Translations under genes and position numbers: made by a program
In this document: piece after piece, positions 45,459 through 58,060 of the stretch
How positions within the stretch are numbered: position 1 is the stretch's first letter
Layout of the letters: the number at the start of each line of letters is the position of its first letter
Notes under the pieces: model-generated
Told to the model about the DNA's origin: nothing
Seen by the model: only the letters and a program-made list of their open reading frames with translations
Database searches by the model: none
NCBI GenBank assembly: GCA_948567375.1
Contig: OX419756.1
Coordinates: 6,949,001-7,013,000 of the forward strand
Origin: Lunularia cruciata
Lineage: Eukaryota > Streptophyta > Marchantiopsida > Lunulariales > Lunulariaceae
Reading direction: 5' to 3'
Length of the DNA stretch: 64,000 bases

Positions 45459-46181
45459 TGCTCTAAATTCAAGGGACTTCACACAAACGTGGTGCACAAA
45501 TAGGAAGTAGAGAATGAAGGGGGTCCAATCACAAGAAATCTGAATGAAAAACCTCTATCTCATAAAGCAACACAAGACTGACTCTACCACCATTTGGCAT
45601 TTGACATAATAGAAGTTCTTATCTACATCCTAAGCTACCAAGATCACCAAGAATGGTATCAAACTTCCTCTCTCAACCAAAGCTATAAGTGTATAGATAA
45701 TAGTGGGCCAAGTCGCTTAGACAACAAGTGAGGATGGACCAGTTGGCTATGGCACCAGTCTAGGAACAAGAGATCTAGGAGTCAAACCCTATTGCGCCTA
45801 ATCTAGTAGTATGAACAGATTTTGCCAAACAATGACCAAGATCTACTCTAAATTAGCTAGCCTCACGCAAGCAAGCTGGCTTGCTAGCACTTTTGGCCCA
45901 TCTAGACCTTCGTAGCCTCTCATAGCGCATAGCCCTATGCCTCAAAACCTCAAAGCCTAAATTCAGCCAAATGAGTTCTTTCTTCTTGCCACCTTGAACC
46001 CTCCCCAAATTTGGCCAAAATCCTCTAAATTTGAAAAACTCCTCCAACTCTAGCCAAAAATCTACCACTTCAAAACTCTTCCAAATCTGGCCAAAATCTA
46101 ACATAAACTCCAACAAAAATTTGACGTAAAATCTGACATAAACCATCAAGTTGGCTGATCACCAAATCCTCCTTTGACTCT
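45459..46181 (-). repeat. Element X 5' LTR, inner piece
   Basis: Ends at the E4 insertion. Its last 70 bases (AAAATTTGACGTAAAATCTG, GTTGGCTGATC) recur at 52922-52990 on the far side of E4, so the LTR contains an internal repeat or the region was duplicated. Continues at 52831. Confidence 0.55.
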
Positions 46182-46937
46182 TGTAATGCTCCAAGGATAT
46201 GAGACCTGAGAAGAAACACACCATGAGAAACCCACAATTTTGCACTCAACCTCTGATGCTCCAAAGGAGCATCTTCTCTTTATTATATAGACAAAGAGGA
46301 TATCCTCCAAGGAAGCTCCACCCTAGGATTAGCCACACTGATAGGTGACATGTCAGCAAGCTCCATCCTTGGATTACCTTCTTGGATGGGTGACATGTCA
46401 ATCTTGGTCCTATCTGGTTGGTCAAACAAGCTTTTACTTGAAGGAATCTTTTAGAGAATCTTCCTATAGGAATCTTAGAATTACATGGGTGAGGTAGCAT
46501 TGGAAAGTTCTTGATGAGACAAAGAAAGGAGGGAGAGAAAGCCAACCGTTTCTCCATTTGGGGGGCAAATTTGCACATTTTTTAGGCCTAATTTACCCAT
46601 TTTGGCCTTCAAAATTGCCTTCAAAGATTTTAGGTATATTTTGGTTCCTACTCTATTAGTAGAAGTCCACTTTTGGTGATACCTCTTTTTGATCTATTCA
46701 GTCCATCATGTGTAACATCCTTCTAGATGCTACCAAACCAATTCTCACATTAAAATCATATGTCTAGCTATTGGTTCTAAGGTTTTCAAGTCTATTTTGG
46801 TTTTTAATCTATTAATAGAAGTACCCTTTTGGTGATACTTCTATTTGATCTATTTTGACCATCATATATAACATCATTCCCAATGTTACCAAACTAAATT
46901 TCACATCTAGATCATATGCCTAGCTCTTGGTATTACA
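46182..46937 (-). repeat. E4 3' LTR
   Basis: Plus strand TGTAATGCTCCAAGG...GGTATTACA. It shares the TAATGCTC and GATATGAGACCTGAGAAG variants with 52079-52830, which marks the pair. Confidence 0.9.
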
Positions 46938-46949
46938 AACTTCACTCCT

Positions 46950-49900
46950 TCTAAGATGCAACGTCCTCGTTGTGTAGTTGTTGCTCAAATGCTTGCACCA
47001 ACATCAGTGCATGTGTCAAATTTGCAGCGGGCTCTTAGGTTACTTCATAGAGGGGGTAACCTTTCCATTGTACTAGATAGTCCACCGGTGGATGACGAGT
47101 ACTACACATGCATTTTTGGAGAATACACTCCACTCATATTCCTCCGTCCATCAATGAGTGTCGGACAAGGTCAAATGTCTTGTGTGGAATGACATGTGCC
47201 CATTTGGGGAGTATATCTGCATAGTAGGGAAACATGGAACACTGGATGGATCTTCATGTGTGGTGGTAGCTCAAGGTGATAGGCCACGGTGCCAAAAAAT
47301 AGAAAAAGGCCCAATAAAACGCTTGATAAAAAATAGAAAAAGGCCCAATAAAATGGGGTCTGAGCTTACAAGGGCCAAGGAGTGTGAGGTTGGTTGTAGA
47401 CAGCCACACCTGATCCCCAACATTGAACTCCGTGTGCCTACAATGTGCATCAACATATTGTTTTTGTTTATTTTGTACAATCTGCACTCTGTGCTTGGTG
47501 CACTCTACACCTTGTTGGATTCTAAAAATAAAGGTGTTGATTGTGTCAACCTTGGTAGCCACCGGATAGATCTTCATCAAGCTAGAAGGTGTGAAGGGAT
47601 GCTCACCATACATGAGGAAGAATAGAGTGACATGAGTAGATGCATTCAACAAATTATTGTAAGCAAATTCTACCAATGGGAGTCGAGTGTCCCACCTTTA
47701 TTGCTCCTCTAAGGTAAAGCCGCATAGCATGTCTTGAATAGTATGATTAGCCCGCTCTATTTGTCCATCTATTTGGGGGTAGTAAGCTGTGGACATGGCC
47801 AACTTTTTTTGAAGAAACCAAAGAGTGTTTGCCAAAACAAATTGGTGAATTGAGTGTCTCTATCGATGAATAGTACTTGAGACAAGCCATGGTGAGAGAA
47901 GATTGCATCTAATTATAATTGAGCAAATTATGGAGCAGTAACATCCTTGGTGGTAGGGCATACACGAATCATTTTTCTGAGCCAGTTTACAAAGACCATG
48001 ATGGAGTCAAACCCTGAGGTGGTCTTTGGTAATTCACACACGAGATCCATACTCACCTGTTCTCAATGTTGTGTAGGAGTGGTTTGAAGGAGCACTGCAG
48101 GAGCTTGATTAGAAGCTTTGTTCTATTGACAAAGTAGGCAACTGCACACGTAGTCCATCATGTTGTTGCTCATCTTGGGCCAATAGCAATGGCGTTGGAT
48201 TGCATCTAAGGTCTTGTCAACTTTAACATGACTTGCAATGGCTGAATCATGACATTCTACTAGAATGGTGGTGCGTAATTCAAGGACATTTGAAATCCAT
48301 AATCTGCTATCATGAAAGGTGAGTCCTTGGGTGCTGGTGACGTCTTTGGATGATTGTGCTCCTACAACCTATGGATCAGCTTTTGTAGCAGCCAGAATCT
48401 TTGGCCAGAATTCAAGGTTAATCTTAACCTCTACCACCAAATTGTTTGTCATTGGCATGCGGGTGAATGCATCAGCAAGTTGCTTCTTATCTTCCGCATA
48501 GGTGATTGTCATGTTGAAGCATTGTCACCACTCTACCCATCAAATCTGGCAATGAGATAGATCCTTTTGCATCTCAAGGTAGACTAGAAGTTTGTGGTGT
48601 GTCTTTACTACAAATTCCTTCTTGCTCAGATAGTGCTTCCAATGCTTGGTTGCAAGGACAATGGCCAACTCTTCTTGTTTTGTGGTGTGATAGTTGCGCT
48701 CTACCAGTAATAACTTTCGAGAGAAATATGCAATTGGATGCCATACATCATGCCACTCTTGTTGTAGGACTGCTCTTATTGCTATGCTTGATGCATCTAT
48801 AGCCAACTTAATTGGATGTTTTGGGTCAAACCACTTCAAGATTGGTCCATGTAGCAAGGCGGCTTTCAATTCTTGAAATGCCAACTCTTGTGTGGTTCTC
48901 CATGTCCACCTCTACCCCTTGCCAATTAGTGTTGTTAAAAGCTGTGCAACCTTGGAGAAATCCTAGACAAATCGATGATAGAATCCCGTCAACCCCAAGA
49001 AGCTCTTGATTTGAGTCCGATATTCTAGGGCATGCCATTTTTGAATGACCTTTATTTTATATATCAATACTTAAATACCCTTTGCACTTACTCTATGCCC
49101 CAAGTAGTCTACTTCAGACTTGCCAAACTCTCACTTTGAGAGTTTGGCGTACAATCAATTCTGTCTTAGAATTTGGAGGGCTTCTCGTAGGTGTTGTTTG
49201 TGTTCTGTCATTGTGCTACTATATACTAAGATGTCATCCAAGAAGACGATAATAAACTTATCCAAATATGGATGAAATGTGTCATTCATTAGACTATGAA
49301 AGTGGTCGGTGCATTGGTGAGCCTAAAAGGTATCACAAGATACTCGAAGTGGCCATACTTGGTTTGAAAGGCAATTTTGTACACATCCTCCTTTGCAATT
49401 TGGATTTGATTGTAACTGCTCTACAAGTCCAATTTCGTGGAGTATCTTGCTCCATTGAGTTGATCAAACAAGTCATCTATGCAAGGTAAGGGGTATTTGT
49501 TCTTCATTGTTTGTTGATTGAGACCCAGATAGTCGATGCACATGCATAGTATATCGTCCTTCTTCTTCATAAACAAGACAAGAGCTCTATATGGTGATAC
49601 GTTGGGTTGGATGAACCCTTTTTGCAACACATCCTCAATTTGATTCTTACACTCTCCAACTCATGAGGTGATATGCGGTATGGGGCCTTACAAGGAGGTG
49701 TCTTCTCCAAGAGTGTCTCAATTTTATGATCTACTCTCCTTTTTGGTGGTAATCCTATAGGTAGATCATCATGAAAGATATCTTGAAAGATATCTTGAAA
49801 CTCATCCACCACATTCTTCAATTTCTCAAGAAGTCCATCAAGTTGTGCACTCTGGACTTCTCTTATTAGACCCATGAAACATCTATTGTCTAATAGATAG

Positions 49901-50353
49901 TTGTTGTCACTATGACATATAGAGGCAATTCTTGCATGTGTGATTTTTCTTTAACCATTGATTGGCCATTTGTGAGTTCTCACTATTTTCTTTCTCCAAT
50001 CTACTATAGGGTAATAATGCTCCATATTTGTAATGCTCCATCCATGACATGCCTAAGATTGCATCATAACGAGCTAATTCTATCACTTGCCATTCAATTG
50101 CTTCCTAATATTCTCTTGCAAAGAGTGTTATCTATCTAGATAATAATTCAATCCTCTCTATTTGCCCGTTAGGTAGCTCTATTTCTTCACTCTCATCTCT
50201 CTCTAGATCCATTCCCAATCTTATTGCAACAGAGCAAGACAAGAAATTCATTATTGCTCCAAGATCTATTAATACTCTCACTCGATTACCTTCTAAGACT
50301 CCATTCATGACAATCAATTGTGAGGTTGCCTTTTGGGACCTTTGCGCTCTCAT
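46950..50353 (-). pseudogene. E4 pol with chromodomain (broken)
   Basis: Minus strand: open from about 50353 (SQKATSQLIVMNGVLEG) into protease LIDLGAIMNFLS; RT blocks 49880-48890; RNase H 48884-48430 (EELAIVLATKHWKHYL, HHKLLVYLEMQKD); integrase 48320-47480; chromodomain 47165-47030. At 47290-47360 a short segment including AAAAAATAGAAAAAGGCCCAATAAAA is duplicated (about 48 bp), breaking the integrase tail. Many stops. Confidence 0.85.
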
Positions 50354-50412
50354 CTCCTTCCTTCCCTCACTTTTTTGCTTCCTTATTGAGCCAATAAGGC
50401 CACAAGGTACAT

Positions 50413-51500
50413 TTACTGGTGATCTTTGTCTTTAGAAGTAATTTCCACTTCCTCCTCTTCAGTGCATCTCTCCATGTTGTTCAAAGATCACCTTTATGAA
50501 GACCAAGGGCCTCTGGGGAAACAAGCACGGCAATTGGTAGATTTGTGCCCAATACAACCACAATTGTAACAACAGTGTTGTTCTCCTCAAGTTCCTTCTC
50601 CTTGTGGGACTCCATCTCTCTGTTCTTCTACCCGTCCTTGCTCTCCTTGAAGCGGCCATGCTCCTCGGTTTTGAAACCAAAGGTTTCACAATTGCATTAG
50701 TACCGGTCCATCCATGTGTGGCATTTCTACCCAATAATGTTGAGGTGGAACTACTCCTTCACCTCCACCCAATTCCCTTGCTATTCTTTGCGTACTAGCA
50801 ATGGCTTCAAATACATGCAAGGATTTTGAACCATGACTTCTTGGCAAATCCGCTCCTTCAATCCTTGTTTGAAATTGTCAAGAGCGTTTGCTAGACTCAT
50901 GTTGGTTATTGCAACTTGTAGATCCAAATATACCTCCACATACTCTTGTATGGTGTTCTTATGTTTCAAGCTCCATAGTCTGATCTAGGCTATCTGCACA
51001 AAAGCCATTGATTTGAAATTCTTCAACAATCCTTCTTGCATTGCTATCCATGTGACCTCTCTTCTCTCTGCCAACATGGATTGTTCCCAAGCATCATACC
51101 ATGTGAGGGCTTTATCGGTCAAGTACCCACATGCAAACACATATGCAGCATGCTCGGTGAAGTTTGTTGAGAACAATCGGAAATATCAATTCATTCGTGA
51201 GATCTAGTTCTCCACTACTCCCATTATACGTTGCCCCTGGTAAGGCTCAATGTTGCATGTCTTCCTCATGTGGAGTAGCAATGTGGCTTCATCATTGACC
51301 AGGTTTGTAGGCACGGGTGCCTCTCCAAGTACTTAGATCGTAGGTATTGGATTTTGAGACAGCTCTTCTTCTTATATTGCTTGATCATTCTGGAGGATCT
51401 CCACTTGACCTTGTAATGCCTCCATGGTCATCTTAATCTCTTGAAATTTGTTCAACATCCCTTGCATTCCTTGCACCAACTTCTACAACTACGGATTCAT
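50413..51500 (-). pseudogene. E4 gag (broken)
   Basis: Minus strand ATG at 51500. The family start MDPQLQE is here M-N-P-stop-L-stop, so the start is dead. Later blocks KALTWYDAWEQSMLAERREV and MSLANALDNFKQGLKERICQEVM are intact. Knuckle CYNCGCIGHKSTNC at 50571-50530 keeps all ligands. Ends at the family TAA (50415-50413). Confidence 0.83.
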
Positions 51501-52078
51501 GGTTCTTGCAATACTCAATTGCTATTGTCTACTTCAATAGAGAGTTAATATTATCACTTTGGAGTGCACACAAACTATCCAAACTACCATTGGGACCTCT
51601 AAAACTACCACTTATTGATAATATTTTGCACCAAAATTTGTGACCACAAAATCTATAAATGTCGCTTTTGGTCTCACTACATAATAAATTTCTACTTGAG
51701 TGTTAAAGGGAAAGGATTTAGGACATTCAAATCCATCACAACAAAATCAAATCCCATTCCTTTCTCACTATAGGCAAAATCATTGGGTTTGGCAAATTCA
51801 TCATTATATCCATGAACTCTACTGCAAAGTGAAAAAATATACACTCTCACTTTCTCATGTTGAATGTACATAATCTTGATGTGGAATGGATTCAAGAACA
51901 GAAAGCAAGGTGCTAGATATTGTCCTCCCGGAGCCTCCATTCCATCCTCTCTCTAGCACTCCTAATCTACTAATTACACCAAGTTGTCTCTTCTCAAAAT
52001 TACTCAGTCTTAGTAGCCCATGTTCTTCCAAGGGGGGCAATCCACTCTCTTGGATGATAACACCTACTTTGATACCAT

Positions 52079-52830
52079 TGTAATGCTCTGAGGATATGAG
52101 ACCTGAGAAGAAACATACCATCAGAAACACACAATTTTGTATTCAACCTCCGATGCCCCAAAGGAGCACCTTCTCTTTATTATAAAGACAAAGAGGATCT
52201 CTTCCAAGGAAGCTCCACCCTAAGATTAGACACACTGATAGGTGACATGTTAGCAAGCTCCACCCTTGGATTATCTACTTGGATGAGTGACATGTCAGTC
52301 TTGGTCCTATCTGGTTGGTCAAACAAGCTTTGATCAAAGGGAATATTTTAGAGAATCTTCCTATAGAAATTTCAAAATCATGTGGGTGAGGTACCGTTGG
52401 AAAGCTCTCTACAAGATAGAGTAAGGGGGAGAGAAGGCCAACTCTTCCTCCATCAAGAAGAAATTGCACATTTTCAAGGCCTAGTTCATCCGTTTAGGCC
52501 TTCAAAATTGCCTTCAAAGATTTTAGGTTTATTTTGGTTCCTACCCTATTAGTAGAAGTCCCCTTTTGGTGATATCTTTTTTTGATCTATTTAGTCCACC
52601 ATGTGTAACATACTTCTTGATGTTACCAAATCAATTCTCACCTTTAAATCATATGCTTAGCTATTGGTTTGACGGTTTTCAAATCTATTTTGGTTTCTGC
52701 CCTATTAGTAGAAGTACCTTTTTGGTGATACCTCTATCTGATCTATTTTGACAATCATGTATAACATCATTTCCGATTTTACCAAACCAAATTTCACATC
52801 TAGATCATATGGCTAGCTCTTGGTATTACA
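52079..52830 (-). repeat. E4 5' LTR
   Basis: Plus strand TGTAATGCTCTGAGG...GGTATTACA, preceded by the primer site and leader. Confidence 0.9.
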
Positions 52831-53815
52831 CTCTCTATTTTGGCCAAACTGAAATGAGTGGTTTCTCCAAATCACAAATTCACAAGGATAGGTTCCCCAA
52901 AATCTGATGTACACTCTTAGCAAAAATTTGATGTAAAATTTGACATAAACCCTAAAGTTGGCTGATTGTCAAATCCTCCACTAACTCTCCACTCTGGCCA
53001 AACTGAAATGATGGGTTTTTCCAAATCATAACTTCACAAGGATAGGTTTACAACTCCACCTTCAATTTCAATTTCTAAGCCCAACTCGCAACAAATTGGT
53101 CATGCTTTCACCTCCTAAGCTCAAAATCATAACCACTGCTCAAAACTTACTTCTCTTTGCTCAAAATTTGGCCAGCGCTTCCGCACACCATCTACCTCAC
53201 TACCAAATCTGCATCAATCAACAAGCTTCTACACACCAAGGAAAACTTAAACTTCAATTGAGTTACCAATGATCCATCAAGCTTGGAGATACCACCAACA
53301 CTCATAGTTCCTGCACCCGCTTTCCCCCTAACCTCATTTCTCTGACGTAATCAGTTCATTTACCCTACTCGAATCAACTCAACTCAGGTTAGTACTTGAT
53401 TTGTCACTCTTTAAATTGCCAACAATTGGGCACTAATTACAGTCAAGCCATACCTTCTCTAACTAAGAGAATCCAAATGACGCTTGTTGGTCTCTATCCA
53501 TCCTAGCCAAGAACTCGAATGCTCAATATTAGAGAATTGAGCTCTCTAGAGTTGCAATTCGAAAGTATACCCCTAGACTTGAGCTAGGTCTAAAACCTAA
53601 CGGCCCCACTGATGGCACATCCAACGGTGCAAACGATGCAAAGTGACAATGGGCACCACCATGGAGTCAATACCCCAAACATAAAATCTGACCGTCAGAA
53701 AGTAATTTATGAATGATTGTTAAAATACCTCTAACTACTATCATTGCAACTCCAGTGTTTGAGAAATCTAGATACAACACTACAAATGGGATGACAAATA
53801 TAATAAGCTCTCATA
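52831..53815 (-). repeat. Element X 5' LTR, outer piece
   Basis: Contains two diverged copies (52834 and 52982) of a segment with CTCTGGCCAAACTGAAATGA-like sequence and ACTTCACAAGGATAGG, then the part that aligns with the X 3' LTR (53341-53800). Similarity stops near GATGACAAATAT, so the outer LTR edge is lost or too diverged. Confidence 0.6.
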
Positions 53816-55635
53816 CATTCCCTAACAAATATGTCAAACATATTGTAGATAGTTCCATATAACTCCAATGCTAAATGAACAAAGAGTTGATCTCACTACA
53901 TACACATACTTGGAGACTTTGCATTTTGCTACTCAACTCACCGCCCATCCATGTGGATGAATAATCAACTCTACATAAGAGTTTTACTTTACATAAAAGT
54001 GCAATTTCCAAGAACCAAATGCACTTGCCCATAAAATAATCAAAGTTTTGATGAATATTAACAATGAGAATTTCATATCTTTGGAAAATAATTATACATG
54101 AGCGTCTTTTAGGAATAAGTGTGATGACTTCTAGGATTTTCAGATTTATATCAACTTCTGAAATATATTGCAGTTGGAAAGATTGTCTTGTAGTAAGAAA
54201 GGTTTCAAAAAATTTATGCAATAAATTTTCTTTACCATATATATATACATATGTATTATCTTTAGACAGTAGACTCTAGTAATGAAGGACTGTTTTACCT
54301 CCTAGGATCTATGTTTGTTCCGTTTGATGGAATCCATTTATCTTTCTTGATATATCTGCGTTGTGTGTCGATTTATAGGGAGTAGGATTCCTCTACATCT
54401 AGATAATCTTTCTTCGGTTTGATGTGAACTTTCCGATCTATCTTAACTTTTATTCTTCTTCGGTTATATGAAAACTTTCCCTGTTCATGGTGTACGGCGT
54501 AGAAAAGGACTATAGTCGAAATCCGATCAAATTTCGAGGAGAAGGTTTGCTATTATGGAAGAGTTGACTATACACCGTATGGTTTCGGTCGCACGCATGA
54601 CAGTAAGTCAACTACGAAAACGTTGTAGTTAGACCTTCGGAGTTAGACTTTCCCGATCCTGTATCTGACACTTCGACTTGGTCGAAGTTCCAGATCGCCG
54701 TCGCCTTTTCACTTGGCCGATCCCCGAGTTGGTAAAAGGAAACATCCGACCTCCTTTAAGCCTTGACGGGGCACGTCAGTCCTATGTGGTAATGGATTTC
54801 ACAAATAGTATAGTTTTAGATAGAATAACATTGGTTCCCAGTTTAAAACTTTTTTAAGTTTATAAATTTATTTTTTAATTTTCCTGCGTAATTATTAGTA
54901 TTTAATCTGAAATTTATTTTATGTTCATATATTATAGAGTACTAGCTACTTTCCTTGACATTGACTTTTCTTTTAAAATAGCCAATCATAGCGACCAAAA
55001 ACAACCAATAAGCTAATGAATCTAAGAGAAAAGAATCATTTCTCTTACTATATAAGGAGATTTTTTTAAGAAAATAAAATGGCATGAGTCTTGATTGAAC
55101 TAAAACAAATTTAATTTCTTACTTAATTAGTTGCTATGAAGTAAGGAAATTAGTTGCTATGAAGTAAGGAAGCAAGGAGTGGAATGATACTGAAAAGACA
55201 AATCTTCCGAATGCACAAACTAAAACCTTTGAAACCTTTCTTAGAAGTCTAAGATTAACAAAAGGCAAATTTGAATTCATTATTTATGGTGAGCCTAAAA
55301 ATGAAATGAAACAAGAGTTAATTTCAAGGTTCACCTCAAGCTCAAGACTATGTCCACAAGAAACATAAAGAGCTTTACTCACTCTTTAGGCACTAACCTT
55401 GTATAATCTTCTATTGTATAGGCTTTTATTACAAGCTCTCTCTCTCTCTCTCTTCGTTCTAGTATACTGCACTGTCCAATTTACTCACTAAGAATAAGCT
55501 CTAAAGACTACCATGGCTAAGCAAACCAATATGTATAGTCTTGTCCCTAAACCTAAGCCAACACACTAACTAGGGTTAGACTAAGCTATAGTTCACCAAG
55601 ATATATAGATTTAACTCAACATGATATATAAATGA
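53816..55635. other. Spacer without recognised gene
   Basis: Unique-looking DNA. 54.4-54.8 kb is more GC-rich than its surroundings but has no long open frame. A (CT)n microsatellite of about 20 bases lies near 55435-55454. Confidence 0.4.
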
Positions 55636-55912
55636 GCAAGAATAGAAATAGGAGAATGAAAACTCATATTGGAATTTCCAAGTGATTGAAACTCCAAATG
55701 CCCAACATGAGCTTGGCCTTTGGTGTTTATAGTGAAATAATACAAGGCTCTTGAGAAACTTCTTTCCAAAAAGTTTACTACTTGCTTCTAGAATATTCTA
55801 CCAAGAAAGTTTCTACATGCTTCTAGAACATTCTTAGAATTCCTAGTTATATTTGGCTTATTTTACTAATTCATTAGCCTCTACTAACACATATGCTAAC
55901 TCCAATTATTAC
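55636..55912 (-). repeat. LTR of H2, a decayed H-family element
   Basis: Aligns along its length with the H LTR (AATAGGAGAATG.AAACTCA, CCAACATGAGCTT, TTTGGTGTTTATAG, then GAA/TTC blocks, ending ..ATTACG). Heat-shock blocks kept: TTCtaGAAtaTTC at 55786-55798 and TTCtaGAAcaTTC at 55821-55833. The polypurine tract (plus strand TATTCCCC) follows. Confidence 0.8.
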
Positions 55913-56870
55913 GTATTCCCCACTGCTAAATGTGACTCTATAGTCATTGAACTTGTGCATTGCTGTTTAATTATTTTGGAGATGAGAAAGAAGTTTCCTT
56001 GTGGGGTTGAGAAGCAAATATCACTTCCAAAGGACCTTATACTCAATTTTTTTTGGCAACCATGTTGGATGTCTCTTTGTGCAAGAATACAATTGACTTC
56101 ACATTCTTCATGCTCATTAATGGGAAATGAAGGAGGAGGAGGTTGGGTACAAGTAGGAAAGGAAGATAGGTTAGACTTCAAAACATGGACAAGATGGATC
56201 TATATATGACTAGGAAATGTAAGTTTGAAGGCAACATGCAAAATGATGTGAGTGTATCAAATAGACCTATCCGAGTTGGAGAAGCTTGAAAAAATTGGGA
56301 ATCAAGAGGGAGAGGGGGTTACCTAGAGGACACTATCACCTACTTCAAGGATGAGATCACAATGTGTTAGTCAGAATATTGCTTTTGATGATTTTAAGCA
56401 AAAAGATGAGGCTCAGCTAGGTTGAAGGATGCAAATAACATGGACAAGAAGGTAGAAGTACAAGGGACTTAAGATGGAAATGGATGAAGAAGAGAATTTA
56501 GAACAAGTGGATCTTGGCCATAATTGAGAAAGGAAGGAGAGAATCCAGTACCAACTTACTTTGAATTGTTATAGGAAAATTTGGTAGCCATAAGACAAAT
56601 ATTCTGAATGGTGTAATAAACATTAACAAAAGCACATACCATATTTTCCAAAGTCAAATTGGCTTATTTGGCTTACCCATTAGTTTGAGGATGATAGGAC
56701 ATAGATAAGGTAAGCTTAGTGCCAAGTAGCTTGAAGAGCACTTTGCCAAAATTTACTGATGAATTGAGGATCATAATTAGAGATGAGAACCCGGGGCATC
56801 CCATGGTGCTTGAAGACCATGTCAAAGTAGATCTAGGCCAATGTTGGAGCATCCATGGTATCCAAGGTAA
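55913..56870 (-). pseudogene. H2 chromodomain and integrase remnants
   Basis: Minus strand: chromodomain relic NEHEECEVNCILAQRDIQHG (about 56130-56060) and integrase relic with HHGMPRVLIS and a SYHPQTNG block (56830-56673). Similarity to H (26430-27330) stops near 56870, where unrelated coiled-coil coding sequence begins; no second LTR is seen. Confidence 0.75.
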
Positions 56871-56971
56871 GAAACAAAAACAAAACCCTTGATAATATGT
56901 TTGACATGACATTCCATTTTTTGAGAACAAAAATGACAACTATTGTTTTTGTACGACAATACTCTATTTTG

Positions 56972-58060
56972 TTATTCCTTTGCAGGAAGAGCAAGTGGTG
57001 CTTGTGACAAACTCTCAACTCCTTTGAATATTTGAATGAGTTGCATGAGCTCCTTTTTGTACCCATCCATAAATTGTACAAAATGATTTTGTGTTTCCTT
57101 GAACTTGGCATTAGTATGGCCTTGTAGCTTGGTAGCCAACAACTTGAGTTGCTCATTTTTGTAGGCCTTCCTCTTTAGTACATCAATTTGATTTTGAAAA
57201 TCCTCCACCTTTATGCATTGGGAGGTTTCATTGGCTATTTACTCCAATTCACTAAGTAGTTGCATTGTTGTATGCTCAATAGTTGTGAGCAACCAAGCTT
57301 GTTTGTTTTCCAAATTGGCTTGTTCATTATTGAGCTCATTTCTCATCTCCTTATAAATCCTCATCTCTTGTTCCAACAGCTTCTCTTGGTGTTGTGTCAA
57401 GTTGGTGGACAAGTTTGAGATGCAAAGGTCGGTCAATTGCTTCAAATTCTTGTATCTTGTTTCCATTGCCTTTCTATTTGCATGAGCCATTTCCAATTTG
57501 ATTTGGACAATAATAAGTTTATCATCTCAATTTCAAATCTTGTCTTCATGTTGATTTCATTCTTGGAAGATTTGCTGATTATAGTGTCAACCTCCTTCTT
57601 TAACCCTTGGATTGGCATTTTGTATTGCTCCTATCATTTAGTTCCTCTCTCTGGAACTCCTCTAGACACTCATTGCTTTCTTTGGCTTCTAGTTTGTCTT
57701 GGCTTGGACTAGTTGGTGCAAGTGGCACACAAGAGCCAATAATTCTTTTATTGTCAGATCTAGCTTTTGGTACAATGGCAAGATCTCCTCTAACGATTTA
57801 ATTGTTGATGTCACCATATGGACCGAATATGCTACAATTAACCAAGGTAGAAAATAGTTTTCATGTCCTAGTTGATTTTGTAGGATCCTCTTCATTTTGG
57901 ACATATTCATTGGCTTCTTGCTTTCTAGCATGGGGTCCTTGTCCCAAATTGGGATGACCTTCTCCATTGCTTCATGGGTAGGAGTTGTTTCTTTGGGTGT
58001 GCCAGCCATATTTTTGTTGATTGGTAACAATGTTATTCTTCTCTATTTGTTCTTCCCACA
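56972..58060 (-). pseudogene. Decayed coiled-coil coding region, unknown family
   Basis: Minus strand. Three open stretches lie in one frame (58030-57689, 57526-57242, 57238-56975), joined through shifted frames between 57690 and 57530. They encode, in order, a part with MSKMKRILQNQLGHENYFLP and LPWLIVAYSVHMVTSTIKSL, and then a long Lys/Glu/Gln-rich helical part (LEMAHANRKAMETRYKNLKQ, EQEMRIYKEMRNELNNEQAN, VEDFQNQIDVLKRKAYKNEQ). One stop (57239-57241) separates the last two stretches. The heptad-like pattern suggests a coiled coil. No domain recognised. It may be a host gene fragment or the gag-like gene of another element. Confidence 0.55.

Larger units (their letters stand above)
46182..52830 (-). 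mobile_element. E4: full-length E-family element in the X LTR
   Basis: 6649 bp, minus strand. 3' LTR 46182-46937, 5' LTR 52079-52830, primer site TGGTATCAAAGT (52077-52066), all coding blocks present but heavily broken. Flanks are ..GACTCT on the left and CTCTC on the right: a duplication ACTCT is likely if one A was lost at the right border. Confidence 0.9.

Noticed and set aside
55636-56870. H2 as a complete element
   Set aside because: Only one LTR and the 3' part of pol are recognisable; no second LTR or target duplication was found.
57437-57801. Plus-strand hydrophobic open frames
   Set aside because: Antisense shadow of the coiled-coil coding strand; Lys/Glu/Gln codons read as Leu/Phe/Ser-rich sequence on the other strand.
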